NCBI GenBank assembly: GCA_018432315.1
Contig: JAHDLB010000042.1
Location: 62,001 to 126,000, forward strand
Direction: 5' to 3'
Length of the DNA stretch: 64,000 nt
Source of the DNA: Anaerolineae bacterium
GTDB lineage: Bacteria > Chloroflexota > Anaerolineae > Aggregatilineales > Aggregatilineaceae
Part shown: one piece after another, positions 35,679-45,035 of the stretch
Numbering within the stretch: the stretch's first letter is position 1
How the letters are laid out: every line of letters starts with the position of its first letter
Made by a program: the position numbers and the translations under genes
The notes under the pieces: model-generated
Told to the model about the DNA's origin: nothing
The model's input: the letters and a program-made list of their open reading frames with translations, nothing else
The model's database searches: none

Positions 35679-35791
35679 GCCGGACAGGCGCGCGCCGGGA
35701 TGGTGGGGTAGAGGAGCATATTTTTCGTGTCGGCCCGGCCCGAGGCGCGTTGGCAGGCAGCGCGCCGCGCCGGGCAGGGGGAGAATGGGTC

Positions 35792-36757
35792 ATGAAAATT
35801 CTCACAGCGGACGATGTGCGCGCCGCCGTCGATATGCGCGCGGCTATCGACGCGGTGCGCGCGGGTTTCGTCGCCCTGTCGCAGGGCCGGGCCCGCGTGC
35901 CGCTGCGCAGCGCCCTGGAGACGCCGGGCGGCGTCCTGCTGACGATGCCCGCCCAGCTCGCCGATGCGCCCATCAGCGCGGTGAAGGTCGTCTCGGTGTG
36001 CGCGGGGAACCCGTCGCTGGGCCTGCCGACCATTCACGCGGTCGTGCTGGCGACGGATGCCCGGACCGGCCAGCCGCTGGCCTTGATGGACGGCCAGACG
36101 GTGACGGCGCTGCGCACGGGGGCGGCCTCCGGGCTGGCGACTGACCTGCTGGCCCTGCCGGAAGCGTCCATCCTGGCGGTGATCGGGGCCGGGGTCCAGG
36201 CGCGCACCCAGGTGGCGGCGGTGTGCGCCGTGCGCCCGATCGCGGAGATTCGCGTCTTCAGCCTGAGCGGGGCGGAAGCGCTGGCGGATGAACTGCGCGA
36301 GCGCTACGCGGCTCGCGTCGTCGTGGCGGGCTCCGCGCCGGAAGCGCTGCAAGGCGCGCACGTGGTCGTCGCGGCGACGAACAGCAAGACCCCGGTCGTG
36401 CATCGCGCCGACCTGTCGCCGGGCGTGCACGTCAACGGCATCGGCTCGTTTGCGCCGGATATGCAGGAGATCGCCGCCGACGTGGTCGCGGAGGCCACCA
36501 TCGTCGTCGATCACCGGGCGAGCGCCTGGGCCGAGGCCGGGGACCTGATCATCCCGCGCGACCAGGGGCTGATCGCGGAGGACAGTGTCCACGCCGAGAT
36601 CGGGGAGATCGCCGCCGGGCTGAAGGCAGGTCGCACCAGCCCGCAGGAGATCACCTTTTTCAAGTCGGTTGGCAACGCCGTGCAGGATGCCGCCCTGGCG
36701 CAGCGCATCATCGCCGCGGCGGAGGAGCGCGGCCTGGGGACGGACGTCGCCCTGTGA
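35792..36757 (+). CDS. Ornithine cyclodeaminase / alanine dehydrogenase / mu-crystallin family protein
   Basis: 321 residues from ATG 35792, with AGGGGGAG upstream. The family features are the N-terminal [16 protein letters not shown] helix, the [16 protein letters not shown] strand, the [16 protein letters not shown] segment with the substrate-binding Arg, and the nucleotide motif VIGAGVQA. Members deaminate ornithine or interconvert an amino acid and a keto acid with NAD(P). It lies 113 bases behind livF on the same strand, so it may act on the imported amino acid. The exact reaction is not decidable here. Confidence 0.86.
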   Translation: MKILTADDVRAAVDMRAAIDAVRAGFVALSQGRARVPLRSALETPGGVLLTMPAQLADAPISAVKVVSVCAGNPSLGLPTIHAVVLATDARTGQPLALMDGQTVTALRTGAASGLATDLLALPEASILAVIGAGVQARTQVAAVCAVRPIAEIRVFSLSGAEALADELRERYAARVVVAGSAPEALQGAHVVVAATNSKTPVVHRADLSPGVHVNGIGSFAPDMQEIAADVVAEATIVVDHRASAWAEAGDLIIPRDQGLIAEDSVHAEIGEIAAGLKAGRTSPQEITFFKSVGNAVQDAALAQRIIAAAEERGLGTDVAL

Positions 36758-36766
36758 GCGGGCCGG

Positions 36767-37948
36767 TCAGCCCATGATGCTGTACGAGTAGCGCCCTTCG
36801 ACCAGCTCGCCCTCGGCGAAGCGTTCCAGGCGGAACGGGTGCGGGTCGATCGGGCACTGCCGGTCGCCGGTCGCCAGGTCGGCGATCATCTCGCCGGTGA
36901 CCGGCGCCATCTTGAAGCCGCTGCCGCTGAAGCCGAAGGCGCAGACGAGCCCCTCGATGCCCGGCATGCGCCCGATGATCGGGTGCCAGTCCGGCGTGAC
37001 GTCGTATAGCCCGGCCCAGCCCTTCCGGATCTGGGCTTCGCCCATCGCCGGGACGCGGTGCTCGGTGCGCTCCGCCATGTCGATGTTGAAGTCCATGTCC
37101 ACCGTCTCGGAGAAGTGGTCCGGGTCGACTTTGTTGGCGGCTTCCGAGGCTTCGAGCGAGCCGGAAAGGGTCAGCAGGCCGGTTTCCGAGCGCAGGTAGA
37201 ACCCCTGGATGAAATCGCCGATGAACGGGTGCTGCTCGGCGAGGCTCTCCGGTCGCTGGAACACGGCGACCTGGTGGCGGCTGTTTTCGACGGGGATGTC
37301 GCGGATGCCGGCGGTTTCCGCCAGGCGAGCGCCCCAGGGGCCCGCCGCGTTGATGACGACCGGCGCGCTGAAGTCGCCCTTCGTCGTCGCCACGCCGGTG
37401 ACGCGCCCGGCCTCGGCACAGATCGCGGTCACTTCCACGTCCTGGAGGATGGTCGCGCCGAGGGCTTTGGCGCGCTCGGCATAGGCGGTCGTCGCCATCG
37501 CGCCGTCGGCCACCCCGGAGTCCGGCTCGTATGCGCCGCCGCCCACGTCCTCGACGTTCAGGTATGGCGCCACCGCCAGGAGCGCCTGGGGGTCCAGGAG
37601 CTCGACGTTGATGCCGACCGCTCGCTGCATGTCGATGTTGGCCTGTAGCCCGTCCAGGTCGTGCGGGGCGACGATGAACAGCGCCCCGGTCTGAACCCAG
37701 CCCACGTCCCCGCCGACCGTCTGCTCGAAGTCGCGCCAGACGCCCAGCGCGCGCTGGGCCATCTGCGCGGTGACCTCGTTCGAGTAGTGCGTGCGCACCA
37801 GCCCGACCGTTCGCCCCGTGCCGCCCGCCGCCAGGTAACGCCGTTCCAGCAGCGTGACGCGGTGCCCGCGCAGGGCCAACTGGTACGCCGCGCTCGTGCC
37901 GGTGATCCCGCCGCCAATGACAATGAAATCGGCAGTCTGTTGAGCCAT
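36767..37948 (-). CDS. FAD-dependent amino-acid oxidase/dehydrogenase (DAO family, sarcosine-oxidase-beta-like)
   Basis: A 393-residue flavoprotein. The ADP-binding motif [19 protein letters not shown] is at the N terminus, followed by [14 protein letters not shown] and, near the end, the second FAD contact [15 protein letters not shown]. Family members oxidise sarcosine, glycine, D-amino acids or related amines. It converges with the ornithine-cyclodeaminase-like gene with 9 bases between, and divergently faces the acetyltransferase gene across 286 bases. Together with the Liv operon it suggests amino-acid catabolism. Confidence 0.87.
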   Translation of the reverse strand: MAQQTADFIVIGGGITGTSAAYQLALRGHRVTLLERRYLAAGGTGRTVGLVRTHYSNEVTAQMAQRALGVWRDFEQTVGGDVGWVQTGALFIVAPHDLDGLQANIDMQRAVGINVELLDPQALLAVAPYLNVEDVGGGAYEPDSGVADGAMATTAYAERAKALGATILQDVEVTAICAEAGRVTGVATTKGDFSAPVVINAAGPWGARLAETAGIRDIPVENSRHQVAVFQRPESLAEQHPFIGDFIQGFYLRSETGLLTLSGSLEASEAANKVDPDHFSETVDMDFNIDMAERTEHRVPAMGEAQIRKGWAGLYDVTPDWHPIIGRMPGIEGLVCAFGFSGSGFKMAPVTGEMIADLATGDRQCPIDPHPFRLERFAEGELVEGRYSYSIMG

Positions 37949-38234
37949 CGTGTGTTGCTCCCCGTCCTCTGAAAAAACACTCTTCTAAGAAGAAGCGCCC
38001 CGCGACCGGACCAACCGGAACAGGCGTGCAGCGCGTCCTGCCAGACAATTGTGGATCAACTGGTGCGCCTTGACAACCGGGGGCAGCGGTGGCGTTTGGC
38101 GCTCCCGGCCCGTTCCGGCGGCAGAATCCGACTTTTGGCCGATTCCGGATCGCGCCGCTTCGTGTACAATAGCCATGCCCGATCGGCAACGAGCGGGCCT
38201 TTTTCCGACCAGCACACCACCAGGACACCGACCC

Positions 38235-39203
38235 ATGTTGACGATTCGCCCCTTCACCTTCACCGACGACGATTACTACCTGGCGATTGCCATCGTTGCA
38301 GCGATCTTCGACGATCCGCCCGAACCGTTGGACGAATGGAAGCACGACGACGAGACGCGCAACCCGGATTTCCCGCATCACAGCGAGATCGTCGAGCGCG
38401 ACGGGACCCCGATCGCCTACGTCGAGACGTTCCAGAGCCCGTTTTTCTACCACCCGCAGAAATACGAATGCCGGATCTTCGTCCATCCCGATCACGACGC
38501 GCCGGACATCCGCCCGATGGTGCTGGCGCACGCGCTCGACCGGCTGCGCGACCAGGACCTGATCGCGATCACGTCGGGGATGCTGGACGACAAGCCGGAG
38601 GCCATGCGCTTCTTCGACGACTACGGCTTCAAACCCGTTGCGGTGGAGAAGGTGTCCAAGCTGGACGTGACTCGCTTCGACGAGGCGCGCTACGAGCCGC
38701 ACCTGGAGCGCGTGCGCGCCGCGGGGTTCGAGATCGTGACACTGCGGACGCTGCAAGGGCGCGATGCCGACTGGCAGCGCAAGCTGTACGACCTGGACGT
38801 GACCGTCAACCGGGAGATTCCCTCGACGGGCGAGAAGCATTACCCGGCGTTCGACGATTGGCTCATCCGGCGGCTGACGACGCCCAAGTTCGACCCGGAT
38901 GGCTGGTTCATCGCGCTGGATGGCGATCGCTACGCCGGTCACAGCCAGGGCAGCATCAACGCCGAGGCGGAGCCGGTGCAGTTCGTCACCGGCGTGACGG
39001 GCACGCGCCGCGAATACCGCCGCCGGGGCATCGCCACCGCGCTCAAGGTGCACGCCATCCGCTACGCGAAGGCGCACGGCGTGCAGGAGATCTTCACGAC
39101 CAACGACTCGAAAAACCCGATGTACCAGTTGAACCTGGCGCTCGGTTTCGAGCCGCAGCCCTCATGGGTGCGCGTCGAAAAGTCGCTGGTCGATTCGCAG
39201 TGA
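38235..39203 (+). CDS. Tandem-domain GNAT N-acetyltransferase
   Basis: 322 residues from ATG 38235, with a TACAAT -10-like box at 38165-38170. Two GNAT folds are arranged in tandem, about 1-150 and 160-320, as in mycothiol synthase-type enzymes. The second carries a clear acetyl-CoA motif (VTGTRREYRRRGIATALK) and the NDSKNPMYQLNLALGF end. The first domain's motif is weak and probably non-catalytic. Substrate unknown. The 286-base gap to the divergent oxidase gene contains no other feature I can support. Confidence 0.83.
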   Translation: MLTIRPFTFTDDDYYLAIAIVAAIFDDPPEPLDEWKHDDETRNPDFPHHSEIVERDGTPIAYVETFQSPFFYHPQKYECRIFVHPDHDAPDIRPMVLAHALDRLRDQDLIAITSGMLDDKPEAMRFFDDYGFKPVAVEKVSKLDVTRFDEARYEPHLERVRAAGFEIVTLRTLQGRDADWQRKLYDLDVTVNREIPSTGEKHYPAFDDWLIRRLTTPKFDPDGWFIALDGDRYAGHSQGSINAEAEPVQFVTGVTGTRREYRRRGIATALKVHAIRYAKAHGVQEIFTTNDSKNPMYQLNLALGFEPQPSWVRVEKSLVDSQ

Positions 39204-39221
39204 GCCGCGCGCGGTGGTCGG

Positions 39222-40784
39222 TCAGCCGGGCATGACCAGCGGCACGGGCAGCCGGCCCGCCGGCTCGAACCGCCCCAGGATGGCGTCGACCGCCGCCTGG
39301 AGCGACGGCGCGCTGTCGCCGCAGGTGAACAGCGTCGCGTCCATGCCGCTCAGCACACCCGCGTCATACGGGTTACGCAGGCACAGCAGGATCGGGCGGC
39401 GGCCCGCGCGGATCAGGGCCTGCGTCGCGTCGCGCTGGTCCGGGTACAGGTGGGCGTTGCGGGTCGCGACGATCAGCACGTCGACGCGGGCGGCGATCTG
39501 CCGCGCCTGCGCGAGCGCGTCCGTTGCCGCGCCGCCCGGATCGAGCGCGACGCTCTGCAGGGCGGGGAGGCTCGCGGCGAGCAAGGCCGCCAGCCCGGTA
39601 TGCCCGCCGGATTCGAGCGCTTCGGAGTCCAGGGCAGAGGCGAACTCGACCAGGCCGACCGATTGGTCGCCCGCTGCGTCGACCGGCGTCCAGCCCGCCT
39701 CACCGGCCATCACTACCATCCCGGCGCGCGCGGCGCGGGCCATGATCGCCAGGTGGTCGGGGTGGCGAATGCGGTCGAACGCGGGCGGCGCCATACCGGC
39801 GGCGAACTGTTCTTTCATCGCCGCCACCTTGCTGACGGCGCGGTCGATCGTCGCTTCCGGCAGTCTGCCGGACCGGGCGGCCTCGATCAGCGCGTCGTGG
39901 GCCGCTTCCTGGTAGGCGCGCGTGTGCGAAAACAGGATGGTGCTCGCCCCGGCCAGCGCCGCCAGCACCGCCGACTCGCCGGGGCCGTAGGCGTTGGTGA
40001 CCGCCTTCATCTCCATGCAGTCGGTCGAGATCACGCCCTCGAAACCGATGTCGCGGCGCAGCAGGCCGTCGATGATGCGCGGCGAGAGCGTGGACGGGTA
40101 GCGCGGCTCGAGCGCGGTGAACTGGACGTGCGTGATCATCATGGCGGCGATCCCGGCTTCGCTGGCCGCGCGGAAGGGGACGAGATCGGTATCCCACAGG
40201 TCATCCAGCGGGCCATCGATGACCGGCAGGCTGACGTGCGGATCGACCGGCGTGTTGGCCTTGCCGGGGAAGTGCTTGGCGGTCGCGGCGACCCCGGCCT
40301 TTTGAAAGCCCCGCACCTGGGCCACGCCCAGCCCCGCGACGCGCTCCGGATCGATGCCCAGCGAGCGCACCCCGACCGACGGATTGTGAATGTTGTGGGT
40401 GAGGTCCAGCGCGGGAGCCAGATTCCAGTTGATGCCCAGGGCGCGCATCTCGGCCCCCAGGACCGCCGACACGTCCTCGGCCAGCGCCTCGGAATCGGCG
40501 GCGCCGAGCGCCATCGCCCCCGGACTCTCGGCGAACTGATCGCGCAGGCGGGCCACCACGCCGCCTTCCTGGTCGATGGCGATCAGCAGCGGGCACGGCG
40601 CGGCGGCATGGCACGCCTCGGTCAGCGCGGCGACCTGGGCCGGGCTGGCGACGTTGCGCGCGAACAGGATCACGCCGCCGACGCGCCCCTCGGCGATCCA
40701 GTCCAGCATGTACTGCGGCGGCTCCAGCCCCTCGAACCCTACGACGAGCATCTGGCCGATTTTTTCTTCCAAAGAGAGCGTCAT
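39222..40784 (-). CDS. GH3 beta-N-acetylhexosaminidase (NagZ-like)
   Basis: A 520-residue cytoplasmic glycosidase (no signal peptide). The GH3 barrel starts LSLEEKIGQMLVVGF. The N-acetylhexosaminidase loop KHFPGKANTPVDPH carries the Asp181-His183 acid/base pair, and the nucleophile is Asp255 in ISTDCMEM. A C-terminal alpha/beta domain (about 360-520) makes it longer than Gram-negative NagZ. It should remove GlcNAc from chitobiose- or muropeptide-type substrates. It is the last gene of the ten-gene minus-strand operon with a NamZ homologue, a kinase and a peptide-type importer, which supports peptidoglycan salvage. Confidence 0.9.
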   Translation of the reverse strand: MTLSLEEKIGQMLVVGFEGLEPPQYMLDWIAEGRVGGVILFARNVASPAQVAALTEACHAAAPCPLLIAIDQEGGVVARLRDQFAESPGAMALGAADSEALAEDVSAVLGAEMRALGINWNLAPALDLTHNIHNPSVGVRSLGIDPERVAGLGVAQVRGFQKAGVAATAKHFPGKANTPVDPHVSLPVIDGPLDDLWDTDLVPFRAASEAGIAAMMITHVQFTALEPRYPSTLSPRIIDGLLRRDIGFEGVISTDCMEMKAVTNAYGPGESAVLAALAGASTILFSHTRAYQEAAHDALIEAARSGRLPEATIDRAVSKVAAMKEQFAAGMAPPAFDRIRHPDHLAIMARAARAGMVVMAGEAGWTPVDAAGDQSVGLVEFASALDSEALESGGHTGLAALLAASLPALQSVALDPGGAATDALAQARQIAARVDVLIVATRNAHLYPDQRDATQALIRAGRRPILLCLRNPYDAGVLSGMDATLFTCGDSAPSLQAAVDAILGRFEPAGRLPVPLVMPG

Positions 40785-40849
40785 CTCACCACCTCACACG
40801 TTGCCTGATCGAAAAACCTGCTGGCCGGGGCGGGCGACCGGGCCGGTGC

Positions 40850-41755
40850 TCAGCGTGCCAACCGCGCCAGCAGCGCCGCGCCGACCGCCGGTGAATGGCG
40901 CGGCACAGGCGGGGACGCCAGTCCCAGGGCCGCGCAGAGATGGCGGCTCAGCGGCGTATCGCCGGTCAGCAGGCCGCCCGCAAACGCCAGCGGCGGCGCG
41001 TCCATCTCCAGGCGGCGCATGACCGCCCGGGCGGCCAGCGCCAGCTCGTCGACCGCCCGCGCTAGGATCCCCTGGGCGACCGGGTCGCCGGCCTCCGCCC
41101 CTTCGAGCACCAGCGGGGCCAGCCGCGCGACCTCGCTCGTGCGCGGCGCGTCCGCGCGGTAGAGCCACGGGATCAGGTCGAGCGCGTCGTGCAGGCCCAG
41201 CGCGCCCAGTAGGGCAGGCGCGAGCGCGGTCGTTGGCCCGCGGCCATCCGCGGCGCGCGCCACGGCTTGCAGCGCGCGAATCCCGATCCAGTAGCCGCCC
41301 CCGGCGTCGTCGAGCAGGTAGCCCCACCCGCCGGCCAGCGCCGACTGCCCGGCGGCGTTGACGCCATACGCCAGGCTGCCGGTCCCGGCCAGGATCAACA
41401 CGCCCTCGCGTTTGCCCAGCGCGCCCACCAGCGCGATCTCGTAATCGGCGCTGGGGACGATCCGCGCCTGCGGCGCGATCGCTGCGACGACCTCGCGCAG
41501 CCAGCCGGCGGAATGGTGCGCCGCCGCGCCCGCCACGCCGATCCCGACCGCCGCGATCTGGTCCGCGGCCAGCCCGGCGGCGTCGAGCGCGGCGCGCATG
41601 GCCGCCCGGATCGTGGCGGCGGCGGTGCCCGTCCCGACGATGCTCGGGTTGGCGGTGGGGCCCTCGCTCTGCCCGCAGATCGCCAGCTCCGGCGTCACGA
41701 TCACGACCCGCACGCCGCTGCCGCCGCCGTCGATGCCCATCACGTAATCGGTCAT
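40850..41755 (-). CDS. BadF/BcrA-family kinase, probable N-acetylglucosamine/N-acetylmuramic acid kinase
   Basis: A 301-residue ASKHA-fold protein. Phosphate-1 loop GIDGGGSGVRVVI, phosphate-2 loop LAGTGSLAYG and the adenosine segment FAGGLLTGDTP. Family members include GlcNAc kinases and the MurK-type MurNAc/GlcNAc kinases. Between a NamZ and a NagZ homologue the best reading is phosphorylation of released amino sugars. No MurNAc-6-phosphate etherase (MurQ) was seen in the window, so the next step would be encoded elsewhere or differ. Confidence 0.86.
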   Translation of the reverse strand: MTDYVMGIDGGGSGVRVVIVTPELAICGQSEGPTANPSIVGTGTAAATIRAAMRAALDAAGLAADQIAAVGIGVAGAAAHHSAGWLREVVAAIAPQARIVPSADYEIALVGALGKREGVLILAGTGSLAYGVNAAGQSALAGGWGYLLDDAGGGYWIGIRALQAVARAADGRGPTTALAPALLGALGLHDALDLIPWLYRADAPRTSEVARLAPLVLEGAEAGDPVAQGILARAVDELALAARAVMRRLEMDAPPLAFAGGLLTGDTPLSRHLCAALGLASPPVPRHSPAVGAALLARLAR

Positions 41756-41811
41756 GTCGGTTCAGCCGTTGGATGGAACCGGGTCGATTGCCTGCACGGC
41801 GCGCCTCCCCG

Positions 41812-43011
41812 TCACTCGTAGCGCAAAAACGGGCGGCGCGCTTCGGCGAAGGCGCGGCAGTCGTCGGCCCACGGTTCGGCCAGCCGGGCCAGGATCGCGC
41901 CCACCGGCTCGTTCGCCGCCACGCCCGCCTCGATCTGGCGGCGCACGTCCGGCGAGCCGATCAGCCGGTCGAAGTGCTGCACACCGGTGTCGGGATGGTC
42001 CGGCAGCCACGCGAAATGCTCCGGGTACGCCGCGCGCAGGGTGACGATCACGCCCAGCCACACGTGAATCGGGCGCCAGCGCGCCGGGTCGGTGATGTGC
42101 ACCTGCACGCCGTGGCAGACCTGCCCGGCCCACTTGCTGTGAAACGGTTGAAACGTGTGGGGCCGGAAGCGCGCGCCCATCGCGGCTGCCCACGCCTCGC
42201 CGTTGAGACGGTCGGCCAGCGCCAGCGGATCGATCCACGGCGCGCCGACGATCTCGAACGGCAGCGCGGTCCCGCGCCCCTCGGACAGTTCCGTGCCTTC
42301 GACCAGGCACGCGCCGGGATAGTGCCGGAGCGTGTTCAGCGTGGGCACGTTCGGCGATGGCGCGACCCAGGGCAGGTCGGTGTCGTCCCAGGCCATGGCC
42401 CGCCGCCAGCCTGCGCACGGGACGACGGTCAGGTCGGCGGGCGTCGCGTTCCACGTCGCGTTGACCATACCGGCCATCTCGCCCAGCGTCAGGCCGTGCC
42501 GCACCGGGACGGGGAAGCGCCCGACGAACGAGGCCATCTCCGGCTCCAGCACCGGCCCCTCGATGGCCGCGCCGCCGAGCGGGTTCGGGCGATCCAGGAT
42601 CACCACGCGGACGCCATGCTCGCCCGCCGCCTCGAGGATGTGCGACACGGTCCAGGGATACGTGTAGTAGCGCACGCCGATATCCTGAATGTCGCACACC
42701 AGCACGTCAATCGCTTGCAGCATGGCGGCGGTAGGGCGGTAGGTGTCGCCGTACAGGCTGAAGACCGGCAGGCCGGTGCGCGGATCGGTCGCCGTGGCGA
42801 TCTGCTCCGCGTCGGGCGCCGCCCCCGCGAAACCGTGCTCCGGCGCGAAGAACGCCGCCAGGTTCACGTTCGGCGCGCTGGCAAAAAGCCGGTAGGCGCT
42901 GGTGAGCTGGCGGTCGATGGCGCTCGGATTCGTCATCAGCCCCACGCGCTGCCCGGACAGCAGCGCGAAATCGTCGTCGATCAGGACTTCCAAACCGGTC
43001 AGTACGGCCAC
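41812..43011 (-). CDS. namZ: DUF1343 exo-beta-N-acetylmuramidase (NamZ-type, GH171)
   Basis: 399 residues, starting with GTG 43011 behind AGGGGGAA. Family landmarks are GLMTNPSAID, FFAPEHGFAG, SLYGDTYRPT, VCDIQDIGVRYYTYPWT and DRPNPLGG. Characterised members release terminal MurNAc from peptidoglycan glycans. No export signal precedes the catalytic domain, unlike the secreted Bacillus system, so it should act in the cytoplasm on imported fragments. It is 10 bases downstream of the GntR regulator gene and shares the operon with kinase and GH3 genes. Confidence 0.9.
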   Translation of the reverse strand: MAVLTGLEVLIDDDFALLSGQRVGLMTNPSAIDRQLTSAYRLFASAPNVNLAAFFAPEHGFAGAAPDAEQIATATDPRTGLPVFSLYGDTYRPTAAMLQAIDVLVCDIQDIGVRYYTYPWTVSHILEAAGEHGVRVVILDRPNPLGGAAIEGPVLEPEMASFVGRFPVPVRHGLTLGEMAGMVNATWNATPADLTVVPCAGWRRAMAWDDTDLPWVAPSPNVPTLNTLRHYPGACLVEGTELSEGRGTALPFEIVGAPWIDPLALADRLNGEAWAAAMGARFRPHTFQPFHSKWAGQVCHGVQVHITDPARWRPIHVWLGVIVTLRAAYPEHFAWLPDHPDTGVQHFDRLIGSPDVRRQIEAGVAANEPVGAILARLAEPWADDCRAFAEARRPFLRYE

Positions 43012-43021
43012 CTGTTCCCCC

Positions 43022-43756
43022 TCAATCGATCTGGCGCAGCACGGTGTAGAACTTGTAGCGGTCGCCCCGGTAGGACGAGCGCACGTACTCGATCGGCTGC
43101 TCGTTGTCGTTGTAGGTCACGCGCGTGATGCGGAGGATCGGCGTGCACGGCCCGGCATCGAGCACCTCGCGCTCGTCTTCCCCGGCGGTGTGGGCTTCGA
43201 TGGCCTGGTGCGCGTGGGTCAGCCGCAGGTGATATTCCTTGCGGAGCACGTTGTACAGCGATTCGCGGCTGAAGTCGTGATTCTCCAGAATGCCTGGACA
43301 CAGCGCGTAGAGGATGTGCGATTTTTCCAGCGCGATCGGCATCGAATCGGCCATGCGAACTCGGTGCAAAACGACCACCTCGACGCCCGGCAAGATCGAC
43401 AGGGCTTTGGCGACTTCCTCGTTGGCCGGCTCGACGCCGCTGTAGAGCACGCTGCTGGACGCTTTCTTGCCCCGGCTGGTCATCTCCTCGGTGAAGCTGG
43501 TGAGCGATTGCAGCGCCTGATCGATCTTCGCCGGGCTGACGTAGGTACCCTTGCCCACGCTGGAGTAGATCAGCCCTTCCTGGGTGAGCTCGCTCAACGC
43601 CTTGCTGACGGTCAGCCGGTTGACGCCGAACTGCTCGGCCAACTGGCGCTCGGATGGAATGCGCTCGTTGACGGCGTAGATCCCGTTTTGAATGTTCAGC
43701 CGGATGTAGTCCTTGATCTGAACGTACAGCGGGACGGGAGAATCGTGTTTTTTCAT
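43022..43756 (-). CDS. GntR-family regulator with UTRA domain (NagR/DasR-like)
   Basis: 244 residues, the size of NagR/YvoA and DasR. The winged helix includes PLYVQIKDYIRLNI and QFGVNRLTVSKALSELTQEGLIYSSVGKGTYV. The UTRA domain ends in PIEYVRSSYRGDRYKFY. In relatives this domain binds GlcNAc-6-P or glucosamine-6-P and releases DNA. It lies inside the peptidoglycan-salvage operon, whose promoter contains a closely matching operator at 50350-50365, so autoregulation is likely. Confidence 0.9.
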   Translation of the reverse strand: MKKHDSPVPLYVQIKDYIRLNIQNGIYAVNERIPSERQLAEQFGVNRLTVSKALSELTQEGLIYSSVGKGTYVSPAKIDQALQSLTSFTEEMTSRGKKASSSVLYSGVEPANEEVAKALSILPGVEVVVLHRVRMADSMPIALEKSHILYALCPGILENHDFSRESLYNVLRKEYHLRLTHAHQAIEAHTAGEDEREVLDAGPCTPILRITRVTYNDNEQPIEYVRSSYRGDRYKFYTVLRQID

Positions 43757-43810
43757 GGTCGAAGAACCCCTCTATTCACCTGGGGAAGCAAGTCCATAGC
43801 CCGTGCAGCC

Positions 43811-43999
43811 TCAGCGCGACAGGCGCGTGATGAGCGCCACGCCCAGCATGAGCGCCCCGCCGATCGCCGCGCTGCATACGCTGAGCACGAATTCGGGGCT
43901 GTCGCGCGGTTGAACGAAGATCATCAGGAATCCACAGACGGCGATGAACATCCCGATGCGGAAGAAGCCGCGCAGCGCCTCGATCTTGGGATCGTTCAT
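43811..43999 (-). CDS. Small two-helix membrane protein in the peptidoglycan-salvage operon
   Basis: 62 residues with ribosome site GAGGCGTGA just before the ATG. Two hydrophobic segments (about 16-29, GMFIAVCGFLMIFV, and 37-58, VLSVCSAAIGGALMLGVALI) are joined by a short PRDSPE loop. The N terminus is charged. No family recognised. It sits between the last ABC ATPase gene and the regulator gene with short gaps, so it is co-transcribed and may assist the importer or envelope. Confidence 0.7.
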   Translation of the reverse strand: MNDPKIEALRGFFRIGMFIAVCGFLMIFVQPRDSPEFVLSVCSAAIGGALMLGVALITRLSR

Positions 44000-44006
44000 T
44001 CACGCC

Positions 44007-45035
44007 TCAACTCTGCTCCTCGCGGAACGCGTCCCCATATTCGCGCAGCGCGTCGCCCTGCGTCAGCGGCAGGCAGGCGACCTGGTGCCGGAAGCCCTCC
44101 GCATCTGCCAGCGGGGGCACGCGCGAATCGCACAGCCCCGGCACGAAGAACGGGCAGCGCGGATGGAAGGCGCACCCCGCCGGGATCTCCGTCAGGCTGG
44201 GGATGTCCTCGCTGCGCAGGATCATGCGCTCTTTGCGGCGCGTCAGCTCCGGGTCGGCTTCGGGAATGGCCGAGATCAGGGCGCGGGTGTACGGGTGCGC
44301 CGGGTTGACGATCACGTCCGGCGTGGGACCCAGCTCGACCATGCGCCCCAGGTACATCACGCCGATCCGCCCCTCCCAGGCGAAGTACTTCGCCAGCGCG
44401 AGGTCGTGCGTGATGAACACGATCGCGAGATTGAGCTGATCGCGCAGGCGGTGCATCATCTTGAGCAGGCTCACGCGGATGCTGACGTCGACCATGCTCA
44501 CCGCCTCGTCGGCGACGATCAGCTTCGGCTCGACCGTCAGGGCGCGCGCAATGCTCACCCGCTGGCGCTGGCCGCCGCTGAGCTGGTGCGGGAACTTGTT
44601 CACCACGTCGCCGGGGGGCGTCAGGTCCACCAGGGTCAGCAGCTCCCAGATGCGGCGGCGCAGTTCCGCCCGGCTGTGGACCATCTTGTGCCGCTTGAGC
44701 GGATAGCTCAGGATCTGGCCGATGGTGTGCGCCGAGTTCAGCGAGGCGAAGGGGTCCTGGTGGACGATTTGCAGCGCGCGCCGGTAGGCCGAGCGCTCCT
44801 TCCCTCGGAATTCGCCGACCGGGCGCCCCTGGTAGAGCACGTCCCCGGCGGACTGGCTCAGCAGGCCGACGATGATCTTGCCGGTGGTCGTTTTGCCACA
44901 GCCGCTTTCGCCCACCAGGCACAGGATTTCGTTCGGCGCGACGGTCAGGTTGATGTCCTGCAGGACCGGGATCATGACGCGGCCCTGCTTGAACGAGCGG
45001 TCGACGTGGCGCAGTTCGACGAGTGGCTGGCTCAT
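44007..45035 (-). CDS. Peptide-type ABC transporter ATPase (OppF-like)
   Basis: 342 residues from ATG 45035, which overlaps the stop of the preceding ATPase gene (ATGA). Walker [12 protein letters not shown], signature LSGGQRQRVSIARAL, Walker B LIVADEAVSMVD (the usual DEP is DEA here), and the C-terminal oligopeptide-transporter cysteine domain (CAFHPRCPF...LCDSRVPP). It is the second of two ATPases powering the importer. Longer upstream starts only run into the neighbouring gene. Confidence 0.9.
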   Translation of the reverse strand: MSQPLVELRHVDRSFKQGRVMIPVLQDINLTVAPNEILCLVGESGCGKTTTGKIIVGLLSQSAGDVLYQGRPVGEFRGKERSAYRRALQIVHQDPFASLNSAHTIGQILSYPLKRHKMVHSRAELRRRIWELLTLVDLTPPGDVVNKFPHQLSGGQRQRVSIARALTVEPKLIVADEAVSMVDVSIRVSLLKMMHRLRDQLNLAIVFITHDLALAKYFAWEGRIGVMYLGRMVELGPTPDVIVNPAHPYTRALISAIPEADPELTRRKERMILRSEDIPSLTEIPAGCAFHPRCPFFVPGLCDSRVPPLADAEGFRHQVACLPLTQGDALREYGDAFREEQS

